The translations under genes and the position numbers were made by a program. Shown one piece after another: positions 26,648 to 38,547 of a stretch of 64,000 nt of DNA. Within the stretch, counting starts at the first letter, position 1; each line of letters opens with the position of its first letter. The stretch lies in contig NZ_ML133852.1 in NCBI RefSeq assembly GCF_003994255.1, forward strand, positions 186,001 to 250,000, read 5' to 3'. This DNA comes from Brachybacterium paraconglomeratum (GTDB lineage: Bacteria > Actinomycetota > Actinomycetes > Actinomycetales > Dermabacteraceae). The notes beneath the pieces are model-generated. The model was not told where the DNA came from, ran no database searches, and saw only the letters and a list, made by a program, of their open reading frames with translations.

Positions 26648-26896
26648 TCAGTTCTGGGCGCCCGCGATGTACTTGACGGCGTCGCCGACGGTGGCGAGGT
26701 TCTTGACCTCTTCGTCGGGGATGCGCACGTCGAACTTCTCCTCCGCGTTCACGACGATGGTCATCATCGAGATGGAGTCGATGTCGAGGTCGTCGGTGAA
26801 GGACTTCTCGAGCTTCACGTCCTCGGTGGCGACACCGGTCTCCTCGTTGACGATCTCGGCGAGGCCCTCGAGGATCTCGTTCTCGGTGTGTGCCAT
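26648..26896 (-). CDS. acpP: Acyl carrier protein
   Basis: An 82-residue acidic protein. The phosphopantetheine site is Ser41 in DDLDIDSISMM (the usual DSL reads DSI). An AAGGAG site precedes the ATG. It carries growing fatty acyl chains. It is separated from fabH by 146 bp, in which a TAGTCT hexamer could be a promoter element, so acpP-fabF may also be transcribed on its own. Confidence 0.95.
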   Translation of the reverse strand: MAHTENEILEGLAEIVNEETGVATEDVKLEKSFTDDLDIDSISMMTIVVNAEEKFDVRIPDEEVKNLATVGDAVKYIAGAQN

Positions 26897-27042
26897 GGGT
26901 GCTCCTTAGGGATGTTCGGATTGTGTGGCGGGGACAGACTACCCGGGACGCTGTGCTGTTCCGGTCAGGCCGAACGATGTTACTTCCCGGTCGTGATGCG
27001 GGTGACAGTCGTCCGGGCGGTGCCCGGCGGCCCGGGCGGGGC

Positions 27043-28044
27043 TCAGGGCAGGACCAGCACCTGGCCGGCGTAGGCGAGCCCGGCGCCGAAGCCGAACTGC
27101 ACCAGCACGTCGCCGCTCTTCGCAGCGCCCTCCTCGAGCAGGCGGTGGGTGGCCAGCGGGATCGACGCGGCGGAGGTGTTGCCCGTCTCGGCGATGTCGC
27201 GGCCGATCACCACGTCCTCCGGCAGCTTCAGCTGCTTGGCGAGCTCGTCGATGATGCGCATGTTCGCCTGGTGGGGGACGAACACGTCCACGTCCTCGAT
27301 GCCGATGCCGGAGAGCTCGAGCATCTCGCGGATCTTCTTCGCGGTGTGCCAGACGGCCCAGCGGAACACCGTGCGGCCGTCCTGCTCGAGGGTGGGCCAT
27401 TCGGCCTTCCCGTCACGGAAGTCGATCGACGAGCCGGTCATGCGGATCGTGTCCCAGTGGTCGCCGTCGCTGCCCCAGACCGTCGGACCGATGCGCGGGG
27501 CGTCGGACGGGCCGACGACCGCGGCGCCGGCCCCGTCCCCGAGCAGGAACGAGATCGAGCGGTCGGTGGGGGAGACGAAGTCCGAGAGCTTCTCCGCACC
27601 GATCACCAGCACGTTCCGGGCGGCGCCCGAGCGGATCAGGGAGTCGGCCTGCCCGATGCCGTAGGCGAAGCCGGCGCAGGCCGCGGAGATGTCGTAGGCG
27701 ATGACGTCGGGCCGGCCCAGCTCGCCCGCCAGCAGCGTCGCGAGCGACGGGGTCGGGTAGGGGAAGGAGATCGTCGAGACGATGATCGCGTCGAGGGTCT
27801 CCAGCGCGATGCCGGAGCGCTCGATCGCCTCCTTCGCCGCGGTGAGGGAGAGGTCCTTGACGCCGACCTCGGCGCTCGCGCGGGTGCGGGTGACGATGCC
27901 GGTGCGCTGGCGGATCCACTCGTCGGAGGAGTCGATCGGGCCGACGAGGTCGTCGTTGGGGACGACCAGGTCGCCGCGGGCCGCGCCGTAGGCGAGGATC
28001 TGCGAGCCGGGGACCGTCCTCGGGGCGGTGAGGGTGATCGCCAT
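27043..28044 (-). CDS. fabH: Beta-ketoacyl-ACP synthase III
   Basis: This 333-residue enzyme starts fatty acid synthesis by condensing a short acyl-CoA with malonyl-ACP. The Cys-His-Asn triad is present: Cys123 in AACAGFAYG, His258 in VPHQANMR and Asn289 in GNTSAAS. Only 1 nt separates it from the fabD stop, and its ribosome binding site (GGAGG) lies within the end of fabD. Actinobacterial FabH often prefers branched primers, but this cannot be read here. Confidence 0.95.
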   Translation of the reverse strand: MAITLTAPRTVPGSQILAYGAARGDLVVPNDDLVGPIDSSDEWIRQRTGIVTRTRASAEVGVKDLSLTAAKEAIERSGIALETLDAIIVSTISFPYPTPSLATLLAGELGRPDVIAYDISAACAGFAYGIGQADSLIRSGAARNVLVIGAEKLSDFVSPTDRSISFLLGDGAGAAVVGPSDAPRIGPTVWGSDGDHWDTIRMTGSSIDFRDGKAEWPTLEQDGRTVFRWAVWHTAKKIREMLELSGIGIEDVDVFVPHQANMRIIDELAKQLKLPEDVVIGRDIAETGNTSAASIPLATHRLLEEGAAKSGDVLVQFGFGAGLAYAGQVLVLP

Positions 28045-28045
28045 G

Positions 28046-28993
28046 TCAGGCCTCCTGGTCGGACGGCGCGAGACCGGCGTGCTCGCGCACCAGGGCGCGG
28101 GCGGCCTCGAGATCGTCGGGTGTGTTGAGGTTCGCCAGCGCGATCCCCTTCAGCTCGCGCTTCGCGAGCCCGGTGAGCGTGCCCGCGGGGGCGACCTCGA
28201 TCATCGCGGTCACGCCGCGGTCGCGGAAGGTCGCCATGCAGGCCTCCCAGTCCACGGGCGAGGCGACCTGGGTGACGATCGCGTCGAGGTACAGCGCGCC
28301 CGAGGTGACGACCTCGCCGCCGGCGTTGGAGACCAGCGGGAGGGTCGGGTCGGCGGGGGAGAGCGTCGGCGCGAAGGCGGCGAGCTCCTCGCGGGCGGCG
28401 GCCATGTACGGCGTGTGGAAGGCCCCGGCGACCTGCAGCGGGATGACGCGGGCCTTCGCCGGGCCGTCCTCTCCGAGCGCGGCGATCTTCTCGGCGCTGC
28501 CGGCGGCGACGACCTGGGCGGCGGAGTTGATGTTCGCAGGGTGGAGTCCGTGGCGCTCGATCGCGGCGAGCACGTCCTCGCGGGTGCCGCCGACGACGGC
28601 CGCCATCGAGGTGGGCTCGGCCGCGGCGGCGGTGGCCATGGCGCGCGAGCGCACCGCGACCAGACGCATCGCGTCCTCGTCGGAGAGCACCCCGCCGAGC
28701 GCCGCGGCGGTCAGCTCGCCGACGCTGTGGCCGGCGAGCACGTCGGCCGCGGGGAGGTCCTCCTCGGAGCGCAGCTGGGACGCGGCGACGATGCCCGCGG
28801 CGACCAGCAGCGGCTGGGCGACCGCGGTGTCGCGGATCGTGTCGGCGTCGGACTCGGTGCCGTGGCGCAGCAGGTCGATGCGGGCCGGCTCGGAGAGCGA
28901 GCCCAGCAGCTCCTCGACGCCCGGCAGCTCGCGCCAGGGGGTCAGGAAGCCGGGCTTCTGCGCCCCTTGGCCGGGGCAGACGATCGCGAGCAC
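28046..28993 (-). CDS. fabD: Malonyl-CoA-ACP transacylase
   Basis: A 315-residue transacylase with GHSVGE (nucleophile Ser90) and GAFHT (His193). The N-terminus MLAIVCPGQGAQKPGFL is typical. It makes malonyl-ACP for FabH and FabF. First gene of the fab set; a terminator separates it from aceE upstream, so a promoter is expected in 28994-29063. No FasR-like activator is adjacent, unlike in streptomycetes. Confidence 0.95.
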   Translation of the reverse strand: MLAIVCPGQGAQKPGFLTPWRELPGVEELLGSLSEPARIDLLRHGTESDADTIRDTAVAQPLLVAAGIVAASQLRSEEDLPAADVLAGHSVGELTAAALGGVLSDEDAMRLVAVRSRAMATAAAAEPTSMAAVVGGTREDVLAAIERHGLHPANINSAAQVVAAGSAEKIAALGEDGPAKARVIPLQVAGAFHTPYMAAAREELAAFAPTLSPADPTLPLVSNAGGEVVTSGALYLDAIVTQVASPVDWEACMATFRDRGVTAMIEVAPAGTLTGLAKRELKGIALANLNTPDDLEAARALVREHAGLAPSDQEA

Positions 28994-29063
28994 AGGTACC
29001 TCCAGGGGAGTGAGGGACGGCCCGCTCGTGGGACGAGACGGGCCGCGGAGAGGGGGAGAGCGG

Positions 29064-29102
29064 CCGTCGGGCCGCCCCTCGCACGGAGGAGCGGCCCGAC
29101 GG
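29064..29102 (-). terminator. Terminator between aceE and fabD
   Basis: Arms 29064-29075 and 29091-29102 (ccgtcgggccgc and its complement) form a perfect 12-bp stem just after the aceE stop in the direction of transcription. Confidence 0.75.
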
Positions 29103-29108
29103 GGGTGA

Positions 29109-31856
29109 TCAGGACTCGCCGCCGAACGAGCCGGACTCGCCGGCGTTCACGTTCGTCAGGTCGTACTTGTCGATGGCCTGGCGGACGACCGAGGGGTCGA
29201 CCTTGCCGTCGCGGGCGAGCATCTGCAGCGTCTTGACGACCATCGAGTGGGCGTCGATCTTCAGATGGCGGCGGGCGGCCGGGCGGGTGTCGGAGAAGCC
29301 CCAGCCGTCGGCGCCGAGCACGCCGTAGCGGCCCGGGATCCACTCGCGGATCATGTCCGGGACCATGAAGTCGTAGTCCGAGGTGGCCACGAACGGGCCC
29401 TCGACGCCCTCGAGGCGCTGCGAGATCCACGGGGTGCGCGGGGACTCGGGGTTCAGGAGGTTGTGCTTCTCGGCCTCCTGGGCCTCCTTGCGCAGCTCCG
29501 TCCACGAGGTCACCGACCACACGCTGGCGCGCACGCCCCAGTCCTGCTCGAGCAGCTCGCGGGCGTGCTTGGCCCACGGGACGCCCACGCCGGAGGCGAG
29601 CAGCTGCGCGACCGGGCCGTCGCCCTCGGGCGCCTGGTCGAGGAGATACATGCCCTTGAGCAGGCCCTCCACGTCCAGGTCCTCGGGCTCGGCCGGCTGC
29701 ACCATCGGCTCGTTGTAGACGGTGATGTAGTAGAAGACCTCCTGCAGGCGGTCGTCCTCGCCGTACATGCGCTTCAGACCGTCGCGGATGATGTGCCCGA
29801 GCTCGTAGCCGTAGGTCGGGTCGTAGATCACCGCGCCGGGGTTGGTCGAGGCGAGGACGGGGGAGTGGCCGTCCATGTGCTGGAGGCCCTCGCCCGCGAG
29901 CGTCGTCTTGCCGGCGGTCGCGCCGATGACGAAGCCCTTGGCCATCTGGTCGCCGGCGGCCCAGAAGAAGTCGCCGGTGCGCTGGAACCCGAACATCGAG
30001 TAGAAGATGTAGAACGGGATCATCGGGTAGTCGTGCGTGGCGTACGAGGTGCCCGCCGCGGTGAAGGCCGCGGTCGAGGAGATCTCGTTGATGCCCATGT
30101 GCTTGATCTGGCCGGAGGTCGACTCCTTGTAGGCCAGCAGCAGGTCACGGTCCACCGAGAGGTAGTTCTGCCCGTCCGGGTTGTAGATCTTCGCCGTCGG
30201 GAACAGCGAGTCCATGCCGAAGGTGCGGGCCTCGTCGGGCACGATCGGGACCCAGCGCTTGCCGGTCTCCTTGTCGCGCATGAGGTCCTTGAGCAGGCGC
30301 ACGAGCGCCATCGTCGAGGCGATCTCCTGCTTGCCGGAGCCGCGCCGGACGACCTCGTAGGCCTTGTCGCCCGGCAGCTCGAGCGCCTTGTGCTCGGTGC
30401 TGCGGGAGGGGACCGGGCCGCCGAGCGCCTCGCGGTGCTGCTTGAGGTACTGCATGACCGGGGAGTCGTCGCCCGGCAGGTAGAACGGCGCGTCGTAGAC
30501 GCTGCCGGACTCGAGCTGCTCGTCGGAGATCGGGATGCGCAGGGTGTCGCGCAGCGCCTTGAGGTCCTCGATCGTGAACTTCTTCATCTGGTGGGTCGCG
30601 TTGCGACCGGCGAAGTTCGAGCCCAGGCGGTAGCCCTTGATGGTGTGGGCGAGGATGACGGTCGGCTTGCCGTTCTTCAGCGTCATCGCCTGCTGGAAGG
30701 CGGCGTAGATCTTCTTGGCGTCGTGGCCGCCGCGGTTGAGCTTCCACCAGATGTCGTCGTCGGAGAGGTCCTCGACGAGCGCCTTCGTGCGCGGGTCGCG
30801 GCCGAAGAAGTTGTCGCGGATGAACGCGCCGTTCTCCGCGCGGTAGGTCTGGTAGTCGCCGTCCGGGGTCGCGTTCATCAGGTCGATGAGCGCGCCGTCG
30901 GTGGACTCCTGGAGCAGCGGGTCCCAGCCCGAGCCCCAGATCACCTTGACGACGTTCCAGCCCGCACCGCGGAACTGGCTCTCGAGCTCCTGGATGATCT
31001 TGCCGTTGCCGCGGACCGGGCCGTCCAGGCGCTGCAGGTTGCAGTTGATGACGAAGGTGAGGTTGTCCAGGTGCTCCTTCGCGGCGATGTGGAGCGCGCC
31101 GCGGGACTCGACCTCGTCCATCTCGCCGTCGCCGAGGAACGCCCAGGTGTGCTGCTCGGAGGTGTCCTTGAGGCCGCGGTTGTGCAGGTAGCGGTCGAAG
31201 GAGGCCTGCTCGATCGCGTTGACCGGGCCGATGCCCATGGAGACCGTCGGGAACTCCCAGAAGTCCTGCATCGCCCGCGGGTGCGGGTAGGAGGGCATGC
31301 CGTGCTCGGAGGAGACCTCCTGGCGGAAGCCGTCGAGGTCCTCCTGGCCGAGGCGGCCCATCGCGAAGGCGCGGGCGTAGATGCCGGGGGAGGCATGTCC
31401 CTGGAAGAAGACGTGGTCGCCGCCGCCGGGGTGGCTGCGCCCGCGGAAGAAGTGGTTGAAGCCCACCTCGTACATCGTGGCGATGGAGGCGTAGGAGGAG
31501 AGGTGCCCGCCGACGGAGACGCCGGGGCGCTGGGCGCGATGGACGACCATCGCCGCGTTCCAGCGGTTGATGTTGCGCAGCTCCTTCTCGAGCTCGACGT
31601 CACCGGGGTACTCGGGCTGCTGATCCGCGGGGATCGTGTTCACGTAGTCCGTGGTGAGCGAGTCCGGCAGGTGCAGGTCCTCGTCACGAGCGTGCTGGAT
31701 CAGGCTCTGCATCACCTCGGAGGCGCGGTCGACGCCGCGGTGCTCGACGAGTCCGTCGAACGAGTCGAGCCACTCCCGGGTCTCCTCCGGGTCCGGATCC
31801 TGCGCGTGGCTCGGCAGGTTGATGCCGATGGGACGAGGGGTCTCGTGCGAAGTCAC
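29109..31856 (-). CDS. aceE: Pyruvate dehydrogenase E1 component, homodimeric type
   Basis: The 915-residue thiamine-diphosphate enzyme shows the GDGEMDE motif region ([16 protein letters not shown], about residues 260-275) and the N-terminal blocks [22 protein letters not shown] and [20 protein letters not shown] of AceE. It decarboxylates pyruvate and passes the acetyl group to the lipoyl E2 subunit. The start is GTG 31856 behind AGAAGG. It stands alone here, without aceF or lpd, which is normal for actinobacteria. Confidence 0.96.
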   Translation of the reverse strand: MTSHETPRPIGINLPSHAQDPDPEETREWLDSFDGLVEHRGVDRASEVMQSLIQHARDEDLHLPDSLTTDYVNTIPADQQPEYPGDVELEKELRNINRWNAAMVVHRAQRPGVSVGGHLSSYASIATMYEVGFNHFFRGRSHPGGGDHVFFQGHASPGIYARAFAMGRLGQEDLDGFRQEVSSEHGMPSYPHPRAMQDFWEFPTVSMGIGPVNAIEQASFDRYLHNRGLKDTSEQHTWAFLGDGEMDEVESRGALHIAAKEHLDNLTFVINCNLQRLDGPVRGNGKIIQELESQFRGAGWNVVKVIWGSGWDPLLQESTDGALIDLMNATPDGDYQTYRAENGAFIRDNFFGRDPRTKALVEDLSDDDIWWKLNRGGHDAKKIYAAFQQAMTLKNGKPTVILAHTIKGYRLGSNFAGRNATHQMKKFTIEDLKALRDTLRIPISDEQLESGSVYDAPFYLPGDDSPVMQYLKQHREALGGPVPSRSTEHKALELPGDKAYEVVRRGSGKQEIASTMALVRLLKDLMRDKETGKRWVPIVPDEARTFGMDSLFPTAKIYNPDGQNYLSVDRDLLLAYKESTSGQIKHMGINEISSTAAFTAAGTSYATHDYPMIPFYIFYSMFGFQRTGDFFWAAGDQMAKGFVIGATAGKTTLAGEGLQHMDGHSPVLASTNPGAVIYDPTYGYELGHIIRDGLKRMYGEDDRLQEVFYYITVYNEPMVQPAEPEDLDVEGLLKGMYLLDQAPEGDGPVAQLLASGVGVPWAKHARELLEQDWGVRASVWSVTSWTELRKEAQEAEKHNLLNPESPRTPWISQRLEGVEGPFVATSDYDFMVPDMIREWIPGRYGVLGADGWGFSDTRPAARRHLKIDAHSMVVKTLQMLARDGKVDPSVVRQAIDKYDLTNVNAGESGSFGGES

Positions 31857-32071
31857 ACTGTCCTTCTCTCTACCGGAGTCGATGGACCGGCCGCGGGAGC
31901 TGAAGAACGCCGGTGGGCCCGGCTCCTGTCGGCCTCGGTTCCGTCCAGACTACCGTCGTGCGACGCGCCGAGGACCTTCACAGACCCTCCTCATCTGTGA
32001 CGCTCGGGACATTGCCGCCTGCACCGGGACCGACGTCCTGCGCCGGGAATGCAGGAGAGTGCGCCGTGGCA

Positions 32072-32077
32072 TAGAAT
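32072..32077 (+). promoter_or_regulatory. Putative -10 box for the DUF3052 gene in the 307-bp aceE gap
   Basis: TAGAAT at 32072-32077, preceded by a TG-like extension (ggca), is the best -10 in the gap 31857-32163, about 87 bp before the start. A TAGTCT on the minus strand near 31950 may serve aceE. No other structure is evident in this gap. Confidence 0.4.
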
Positions 32078-32163
32078 CGGCGCGCGCAGCACTCGCGGTG
32101 GGCCCGTGCGGGTCGATCGGAATGCTGCGCTCGCACTGACACCACGTCCTGAGGAGTTCTTTC

Positions 32164-32583
32164 TTGTCACCGTCGGCCGACGCCCCCACGCCCAGCGCCA
32201 TCGCCGAGGCGCTGAACCTCACCACGGGTCAGATCGTGCAGGAGATCGGCTACGACGACGACGTGGACCACGATCTCCGCGACGCGATCGAGGACCTGAT
32301 CGGTGAGGAGATGGAGGACGAGGACACCCAGGAGATCGTCGACGCCGTGGTGCTGTGGTGGCGCGACGATGACGGCGACCTCACCGACGCCCTCGTCGAC
32401 ACGCTGCGCAACATCGAGGCGGGCGCCCCTGTGTGGCTCCTCACGCCGAAGGCCGGCCGGCCCGGGCATGTCGCCCCGGGCGAGGTGCAGGAGAGCGCCG
32501 AGATCGCGGGCCTGCGTGTGATGAGCTCGCTGTCGCTGGCCGCCGACTGGACCGGCACCCGCCTGGCCAGCCGCACCAACTGA
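32164..32583 (+). CDS. DUF3052 protein
   Basis: A 139-residue acidic protein that begins at TTG 32164 behind GAGGAG. It matches the actinobacterial DUF3052 family: LNLTTGQIVQEIGYDDDVD at the N-terminus, then VVLWWRDDDGDLTDALVDTL and WLLTPKAGRPGHVAPGEVQE. The function is not known. A neighbouring aceE gene on the opposite strand is a common arrangement in actinobacteria. Confidence 0.87.
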   Translation: MSPSADAPTPSAIAEALNLTTGQIVQEIGYDDDVDHDLRDAIEDLIGEEMEDEDTQEIVDAVVLWWRDDDGDLTDALVDTLRNIEAGAPVWLLTPKAGRPGHVAPGEVQESAEIAGLRVMSSLSLAADWTGTRLASRTN

Positions 32584-32594
32584 CCGCCACCACC

Positions 32595-32687
32595 GACGGG
32601 GCACCCCGTCACGGCGGGGACACCCCGCGCTGACGGGGCAGTCCCCGTTCCGGCGGGGTCGCTCCGCTTCGACGGGGGAGACCCCGT
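32595..32687. repeat. Array of five small GC hairpins between DUF3052 gene and tRNA-Val
   Basis: Short stems follow each other about every 19 nt: 32595-32610 (gacggggcaccccgtc), 32614-32628, 32633-32648, a weaker one at about 32654-32668, and 32672-32687 (acgggggagaccccgt). The first may act as terminator; the repetition is unusual. Confidence 0.6.
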
Positions 32688-32690
32688 TCC

Positions 32691-32764
32691 GGGTCGTTAG
32701 CTCAGCTGGTCAGAGCGTCTGGTTTACACCCAGAAGGTCGGGGGTTCGAGCCCCTCACGACCCA
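32691..32764 (+). tRNA. tRNA-Val (UAC)
   Basis: A 74-nt cloverleaf: acceptor GGGTCGT with ACGACCC, anticodon loop TTTACAC (anticodon UAC), T arm GGGGG-TTCGAGC-CCCTC-like stem and discriminator A. CCA is not encoded. Confidence 0.95.
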
Positions 32765-32773
32765 CCCAAAGAG

Positions 32774-32814
32774 AGGCCCCTGACCTGCACTGACAGTGCT
32801 GGGTCGGGGGCTTT
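32774..32814 (+). terminator. Hairpin after tRNA-Val
   Basis: An imperfect stem pairs aggcccctgacc with gggtcgggggcttt around an inner gcactgacagtgc hairpin and ends in ttt. It starts 10 nt after the tRNA. Confidence 0.65.
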
Positions 32815-32915
32815 GGCACGGAGTGGAGCACAGTCCGAGCACGACTCCCGCGACCCTTGTGGCCGTGCTGAGCCCCGGCGCACACGCCCCGTCGTCGCCG
32901 CCCGGCCGTCCCTGC

Positions 32916-32976
32916 ACCGAGTGGCGTACTCCGACCGGTACTCCTCAGCAATACCGGTCGAAACACGCCACTCGGT
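32916..32976. repeat. 61-bp nested palindromic element
   Basis: Two nested perfect inverted repeats: outer arms accgagtggcgt (32916-32927) and acgccactcggt (32965-32976), inner arms cgaccggta (32932-32940) and taccggtcg (32952-32960), with an 11-nt loop. It lies in the 271-bp non-coding stretch between tRNA-Val and the next gene. Too long and nested for a simple terminator; it could be a palindromic mobile element or a structured RNA. Confidence 0.7.
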
Positions 32977-33035
32977 CTGCGTCCGCTTCCGTCGCGGGGC
33001 CGACGCGGGCGGCCGGCGCGCGAAGGGCCGCAGCC

Positions 33036-35123
<2,088 letters not shown>

Positions 35124-35127
<4 letters not shown>

Positions 35128-36005
35128 GCGCCATGAGCGCCCGGACCCCGGCGACCTCCGAGACCACCGTGACCGTCGGCGACGTCGTCGGCGTGCTCGA
35201 GGCCGCCTATCCGCTCGCCTGGGCGGAGGACTGGGACCGCGCTGGCCTCGTCCTCGGGGAGCGGGAGGCGCCGGTCTCCCGCGTGCTTCTGGCCGTGGAC
35301 CCGACGCTCGCGGTCGCCCGCGAGGCGGTCGCCTCCGGCGCCGAGCTGCTGATCACCCACCATCCGCTGCTGCTGCGCGGGGCGAGCTTCCTGCCTGCCG
35401 ACGACGGGAAGGGCGCGGTGGTCACCGACCTGCTGCGCGCCGGGACGGCGCTGTGGTGCGGGCACACCAACGTGGACCGCTCCACCCGCGGCACCGTCGG
35501 CGCCTGGCTGCGGGCGCTCGACCTGCAGGACCCCCGCCCGCTGCTGCCCGGTGACGAGGGGGAGGAGGCCGGTCACGGCTCCACCCGCTTCGGGCTCGGC
35601 GCCGTCGGCGAGCCGGCGACGCCCACCACCGTCGGCGGCCTCGCCGAGCAGATCACGGCCCTGGTCCCCGCGACCGCGCGCGGGATCCTGCACACGGGCG
35701 AGGCGGAGCGTCCCGTGCGCACCGTCGCCGTCTGCCCCGGGGCGGGCGACTCCTTCCTGGAGGCCGCCACGCGCAGCGGTGCCGACGTGTACATCACCTC
35801 CGACCTGCGCCACCACCCGGCGCTCGAGCACCTCGAGTCCGCGGCGGACCCCGCCGCCGTGCCGGCGCTGATCGACGTGCCGCACGCCGCGAGCGAGGCG
35901 CTGTGGCTCCCGCTCGCCCGCGAGCTGCTCACGGAGGCGCTGCCGAGCCTCGACGTGCAGATCACCGCGCAGGTCACCGACCCGTGGGGCGGCCGGGCCA
36001 GCTGA
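35124..36005 (+). CDS. Nif3-like dinuclear metal centre protein
   Basis: From ATG 35124 (ATGA overlap with sufU) the protein has 293 residues. Metal ligands of the Nif3/YbgI fold are visible in LLITHHPLLLRG (about residues 73-84) and in the C-terminal VYITSDLRHHPALE; the middle strand AVCPGAGDSFLEAA is diagnostic. Bacterial members are ring-shaped hexamers and some are reported as GTP cyclohydrolase I type 2, but the role here is unclear. Coupling to sufSU suggests a link with iron-sulfur metabolism. Confidence 0.88.
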
Positions 36006-36006
36006 A

Positions 36007-36043
36007 CCCGGTCGGGTAGGCCGAGCCCGGTCGGGTAGGCCGA
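36007..36043. repeat. 19-bp direct repeat, two copies, after the Nif3 gene
   Basis: The unit cccggtcgggtaggccga occurs at 36007-36024 and 36026-36043 with one base between. It sits in the 126-bp gap between convergent genes. Confidence 0.75.
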
Positions 36044-36131
36044 ACGCGACGGGGCCGCCCGAGAGCCGGGGCCGCGGCGCTCTGCCGGACCCGTGGACGC
36101 GGCCGGGCGGACCACGCCCGTCGAGGCGGCG

Positions 36132-36932
36132 TCAGTCGACCCGGTCGACCACGACGAGCCTGTCCCCGTCCAGCTCGACGCCGAGCCGGGAGCTGCCGCG
36201 CCCCGAGATCCCGGCGAGGCCCTCGCCGACGACGTCGACCAGCTCCTCCGCCGTGGCGGGCGCGGCCTCAGCCGCCAGCAGGACACGGGTCACCAGGCCC
36301 CGGTAGCGCTTCGCGTCATGGGAGATGACCTTGCGGACCCCGCCGCTCTCCTGCACCGGCGCGACCTCCAGCACCCGCACCCCGTCCCCGCTGCGCATCG
36401 CCATCATCGAGCGGTAGGAGCCCGAACGGCAGTCGACCACCAGCGGCGAGGACCCCGCGGCCTCCTCCTCGCGCAGCTGTGCGGCGATCGGCGTCAGCCG
36501 CGGCGCCCACCAGGAACCCGCCTTCCCCAGCCGCGAGAGCTGCGAGGAGGCGGAGAGACGGTAGGCGGGGATCCGGTCCCACCCGGCGTCGACCAGGCCC
36601 AGCAGGGCGCTCTGGACCAGCACGCGACGGTCGCCGGGGATCTCCGCGCCCGGCTCGAGCTGGTCGTAGAGCACCCCCGAGTACACGCCGAGCGGCGCGG
36701 CGGCGGGCTCCTGCTCGAGATGCAGCATGCGCCCGACGAGCTCGGGGGAGGAGGCCGGGACCCCCAGCCGGGAGGCGGCGTCGGACCCCGCGGCGGTGCG
36801 GTGCGCGGCTCGCAGCATCGTCCCGCGCGCCTCCCGCAGCGCCGGCAGCGCGAGCTCGTCGAGGTCGAGCGGACGATGCCCGACCTCGTTGGGCCGGGTC
36901 TTCGTCTCCGAGGGCGGCAGCAGGATCAGCAT
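36132..36932 (-). CDS. yaaA: YaaA-family peroxide stress protein
   Basis: From ATG 36932 (after CGGAG) the protein has 266 residues. It starts MLILLPPSETKTRP, the YaaA/UPF0246 signature, and has LVVDCRSGSYRSMM and VISHDAKRYRGLVTR in the C-terminal half. In E. coli YaaA lowers free iron during peroxide stress and binds DNA. Divergent from rnpB. Confidence 0.9.
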   Translation of the reverse strand: MLILLPPSETKTRPNEVGHRPLDLDELALPALREARGTMLRAAHRTAAGSDAASRLGVPASSPELVGRMLHLEQEPAAAPLGVYSGVLYDQLEPGAEIPGDRRVLVQSALLGLVDAGWDRIPAYRLSASSQLSRLGKAGSWWAPRLTPIAAQLREEEAAGSSPLVVDCRSGSYRSMMAMRSGDGVRVLEVAPVQESGGVRKVISHDAKRYRGLVTRVLLAAEAAPATAEELVDVVGEGLAGISGRGSSRLGVELDGDRLVVVDRVD

Positions 36933-37049
36933 CAGAACATTCTCCGAGGTGGCAGGGCAGGGTCGAGGGAGGACGCCGCGAGAGCTTCGGCACGTCGGCG
37001 CGGGAGCCTGCTCACGGGGCAGGGGGAGGTGCAGGTGGGAGCGTAGACT

Positions 37050-37425
37050 GCCGGGCGGACCAGTCGGCCGGGCAGCCGCGTCCCCGCGGCTTGCGCCGCG
37101 GGGCCGAGGAAAGTCCGGGCTCCATCCGGCACGGTGGTGGGTAACGCCCACCCGGAGTGATCCGCGGGACAGTGCCACAGAGAGCAGACCGCCGCCGCGC
37201 CCTCGGGCGGGGCGGTAAGGGTGAAAGGGTGGTGTAAGAGACCACCGCGGTCTCGGTGACGAGACCGGCACGGTAAACCCCACCGGGAGCAAGGTCAGAC
37301 AGGGAACGCATGAGGGCGCCGGCCCGAGTTCCCGGGTAGACCGCTGGAGGTCGTCGGCAACGGCGACCCGAGAGGGATGGCTGCCGATCACAGAACCCGG
37401 CTTACAGGCCGGCTGGTCCGCCCCG
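37050..37425 (+). ncRNA. rnpB: RNase P RNA component (class A)
   Basis: About 375 nt with the conserved regions of RNase P RNA: gaggaaagtccgggctcc near the 5' side, cacagagagcagaccgcc, gggtgaaagggtggtg with agagaccacc, and at the 3' end agaacccggcttacaggcc. The terminal helix P1 pairs gggcggaccag (37053-37063) with ctggtccgccc (37413-37423). A TAGACT hexamer at 37044-37049 is very close to the 5' end and may be the -10 box, making the exact 5' end uncertain by a few bases. Confidence 0.95.
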
Positions 37426-37440
37426 CGGGGCAACCCCGCG
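37424..37440 (+). terminator. Hairpin after rnpB
   Basis: cgcgggg (37424-37430) and ccccgcg (37434-37440) form a 7-bp stem with a 3-nt loop immediately after the RNA. Confidence 0.55.
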
Positions 37441-37498
37441 CGGGTCGCGCCCGACGGGCGCGGCGCCCGAGGGGAGCGCTCGCGACGGAATCCCCCGG

Positions 37499-37549
37499 CC
37501 GACGCGGCACTCCGGTCGACGGGGCACTCCGGCCGCGGGAAGGCCCCGG
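37499..37549. repeat. 17-bp tandem repeat, three copies, between rnpB and ppgK
   Basis: Units ccgacgcggcactccgg, tcgacggggcactccgg and ccgcgggaaggccccgg (37499-37515, 37516-37532, 37533-37549) are imperfect copies. A partial fourth begins ccgacgg. Confidence 0.55.
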
Positions 37550-37558
37550 CCGACGGGC

Positions 37559-38359
37559 TCAGCTGCCGGCGTGGTGCTTGTCGTCCTTCTTCTTGCCCTT
37601 CCGCAGGGCCTTCTCCTCGCGATGGGCGAGCACCGCCGCGCCGATGATCCCGGCCTCGTTGCGCAGCTCGGCCGGCACGATCTCGGCCTCGAGGTCCAGC
37701 AGCGGCAGGAACTTCTGGTGCTTCTTCGAGACGCCGCCGCCGACGATGATGCGGGTGGGGCTGAAGAGGAACTCGATGTGGGAGAAGTACTCCTGGAGGC
37801 GACCGGCCCAGGTCTCCCAGTCCAGGTCCTCGCGCTCCTTGACGGAGGAGGCCATGTACTTCTCCGCGCTCTCCCCGTGCAGGAGCACGTGGCCGAGCTC
37901 GGTGTTGGGCACCAGGCGGCCGTCGACGAAGGTCGCGCTGCCCACGCCGGTGCCGAGGGTGAACACCTGCACCACGCCGGAGCTCTTCCGGCCCGCGCCG
38001 AACTCCATCTCGGCGATGCCAGCGGCGTCGGCGTCGTTGACCACGAACACGTCGTGGCCGGTGCGCTCGGTGAACAGGGCGTCCACGTCGGTGCCGACCC
38101 AGGACCTGTCCACGTTCGCGGCGGTCTTCGCCACGCCCTCCTGTATCACGGCCGGGAAGGTGACGCCGACGGGCATGTCCTCGGGGATGTCGAAGGAGCC
38201 GAGGAGCTCGGCGACGGTGTCCGCCACGGCCTCGGGGGTCGAGGGCTGCGGGGTCGGGATCCGCACCCGGTCGGCGGCGAGCTCGCCCTTGCCGAGGTGG
38301 ACGGGCGCTCCCTTGATGCCGCTGCCGCCGATGTCGATCCCGAAGGCCTTCTTGCTCAT
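37559..38359 (-). CDS. ppgK: Polyphosphate glucokinase
   Basis: A 266-residue ROK-family kinase from ATG 38359. Phosphate motif [11 protein letters not shown] is at about residues 7-17, the polyphosphate-glucokinase motif [13 protein letters not shown] at about 36-48, catalytic [11 protein letters not shown] follows, and [14 protein letters not shown] closes the active site. It phosphorylates glucose with polyphosphate (and often ATP), a typical actinobacterial feature. A Lys-rich tail ([12 protein letters not shown]) ends the protein. Confidence 0.93.
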   Translation of the reverse strand: MSKKAFGIDIGGSGIKGAPVHLGKGELAADRVRIPTPQPSTPEAVADTVAELLGSFDIPEDMPVGVTFPAVIQEGVAKTAANVDRSWVGTDVDALFTERTGHDVFVVNDADAAGIAEMEFGAGRKSSGVVQVFTLGTGVGSATFVDGRLVPNTELGHVLLHGESAEKYMASSVKEREDLDWETWAGRLQEYFSHIEFLFSPTRIIVGGGVSKKHQKFLPLLDLEAEIVPAELRNEAGIIGAAVLAHREEKALRKGKKKDDKHHAGS

Positions 38360-38547
38360 CGTCTCTCCCTGGTCGTGCGGTGCGGGAAAGCCCCGCCCGG
38401 TGCCGGGGCACCGCCCTCGGCGCCCTCTCTCGGGCGCCCACGATACCCGGGCTGCGCAGGCACGCGACGGGGACGTCCGAGGACGGCCCCGCACGGCCGC
38501 CGGACCCCCGCGGCGGTCGGTCCGCGGGGTCCGGGAACGGACCGGTC

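Noticed and set aside
29247-32000. 917-codon plus-strand frame opposite aceE
   Set aside because: Antisense shadow; Val/Arg/Glu/His-rich with no domain, whereas the minus strand encodes a complete AceE.
32595-32687. Hairpin array as a CRISPR array
   Set aside because: Units are only about 19 nt and contain the palindrome themselves, with no unique spacers of 30-40 nt and no cas genes in the window.
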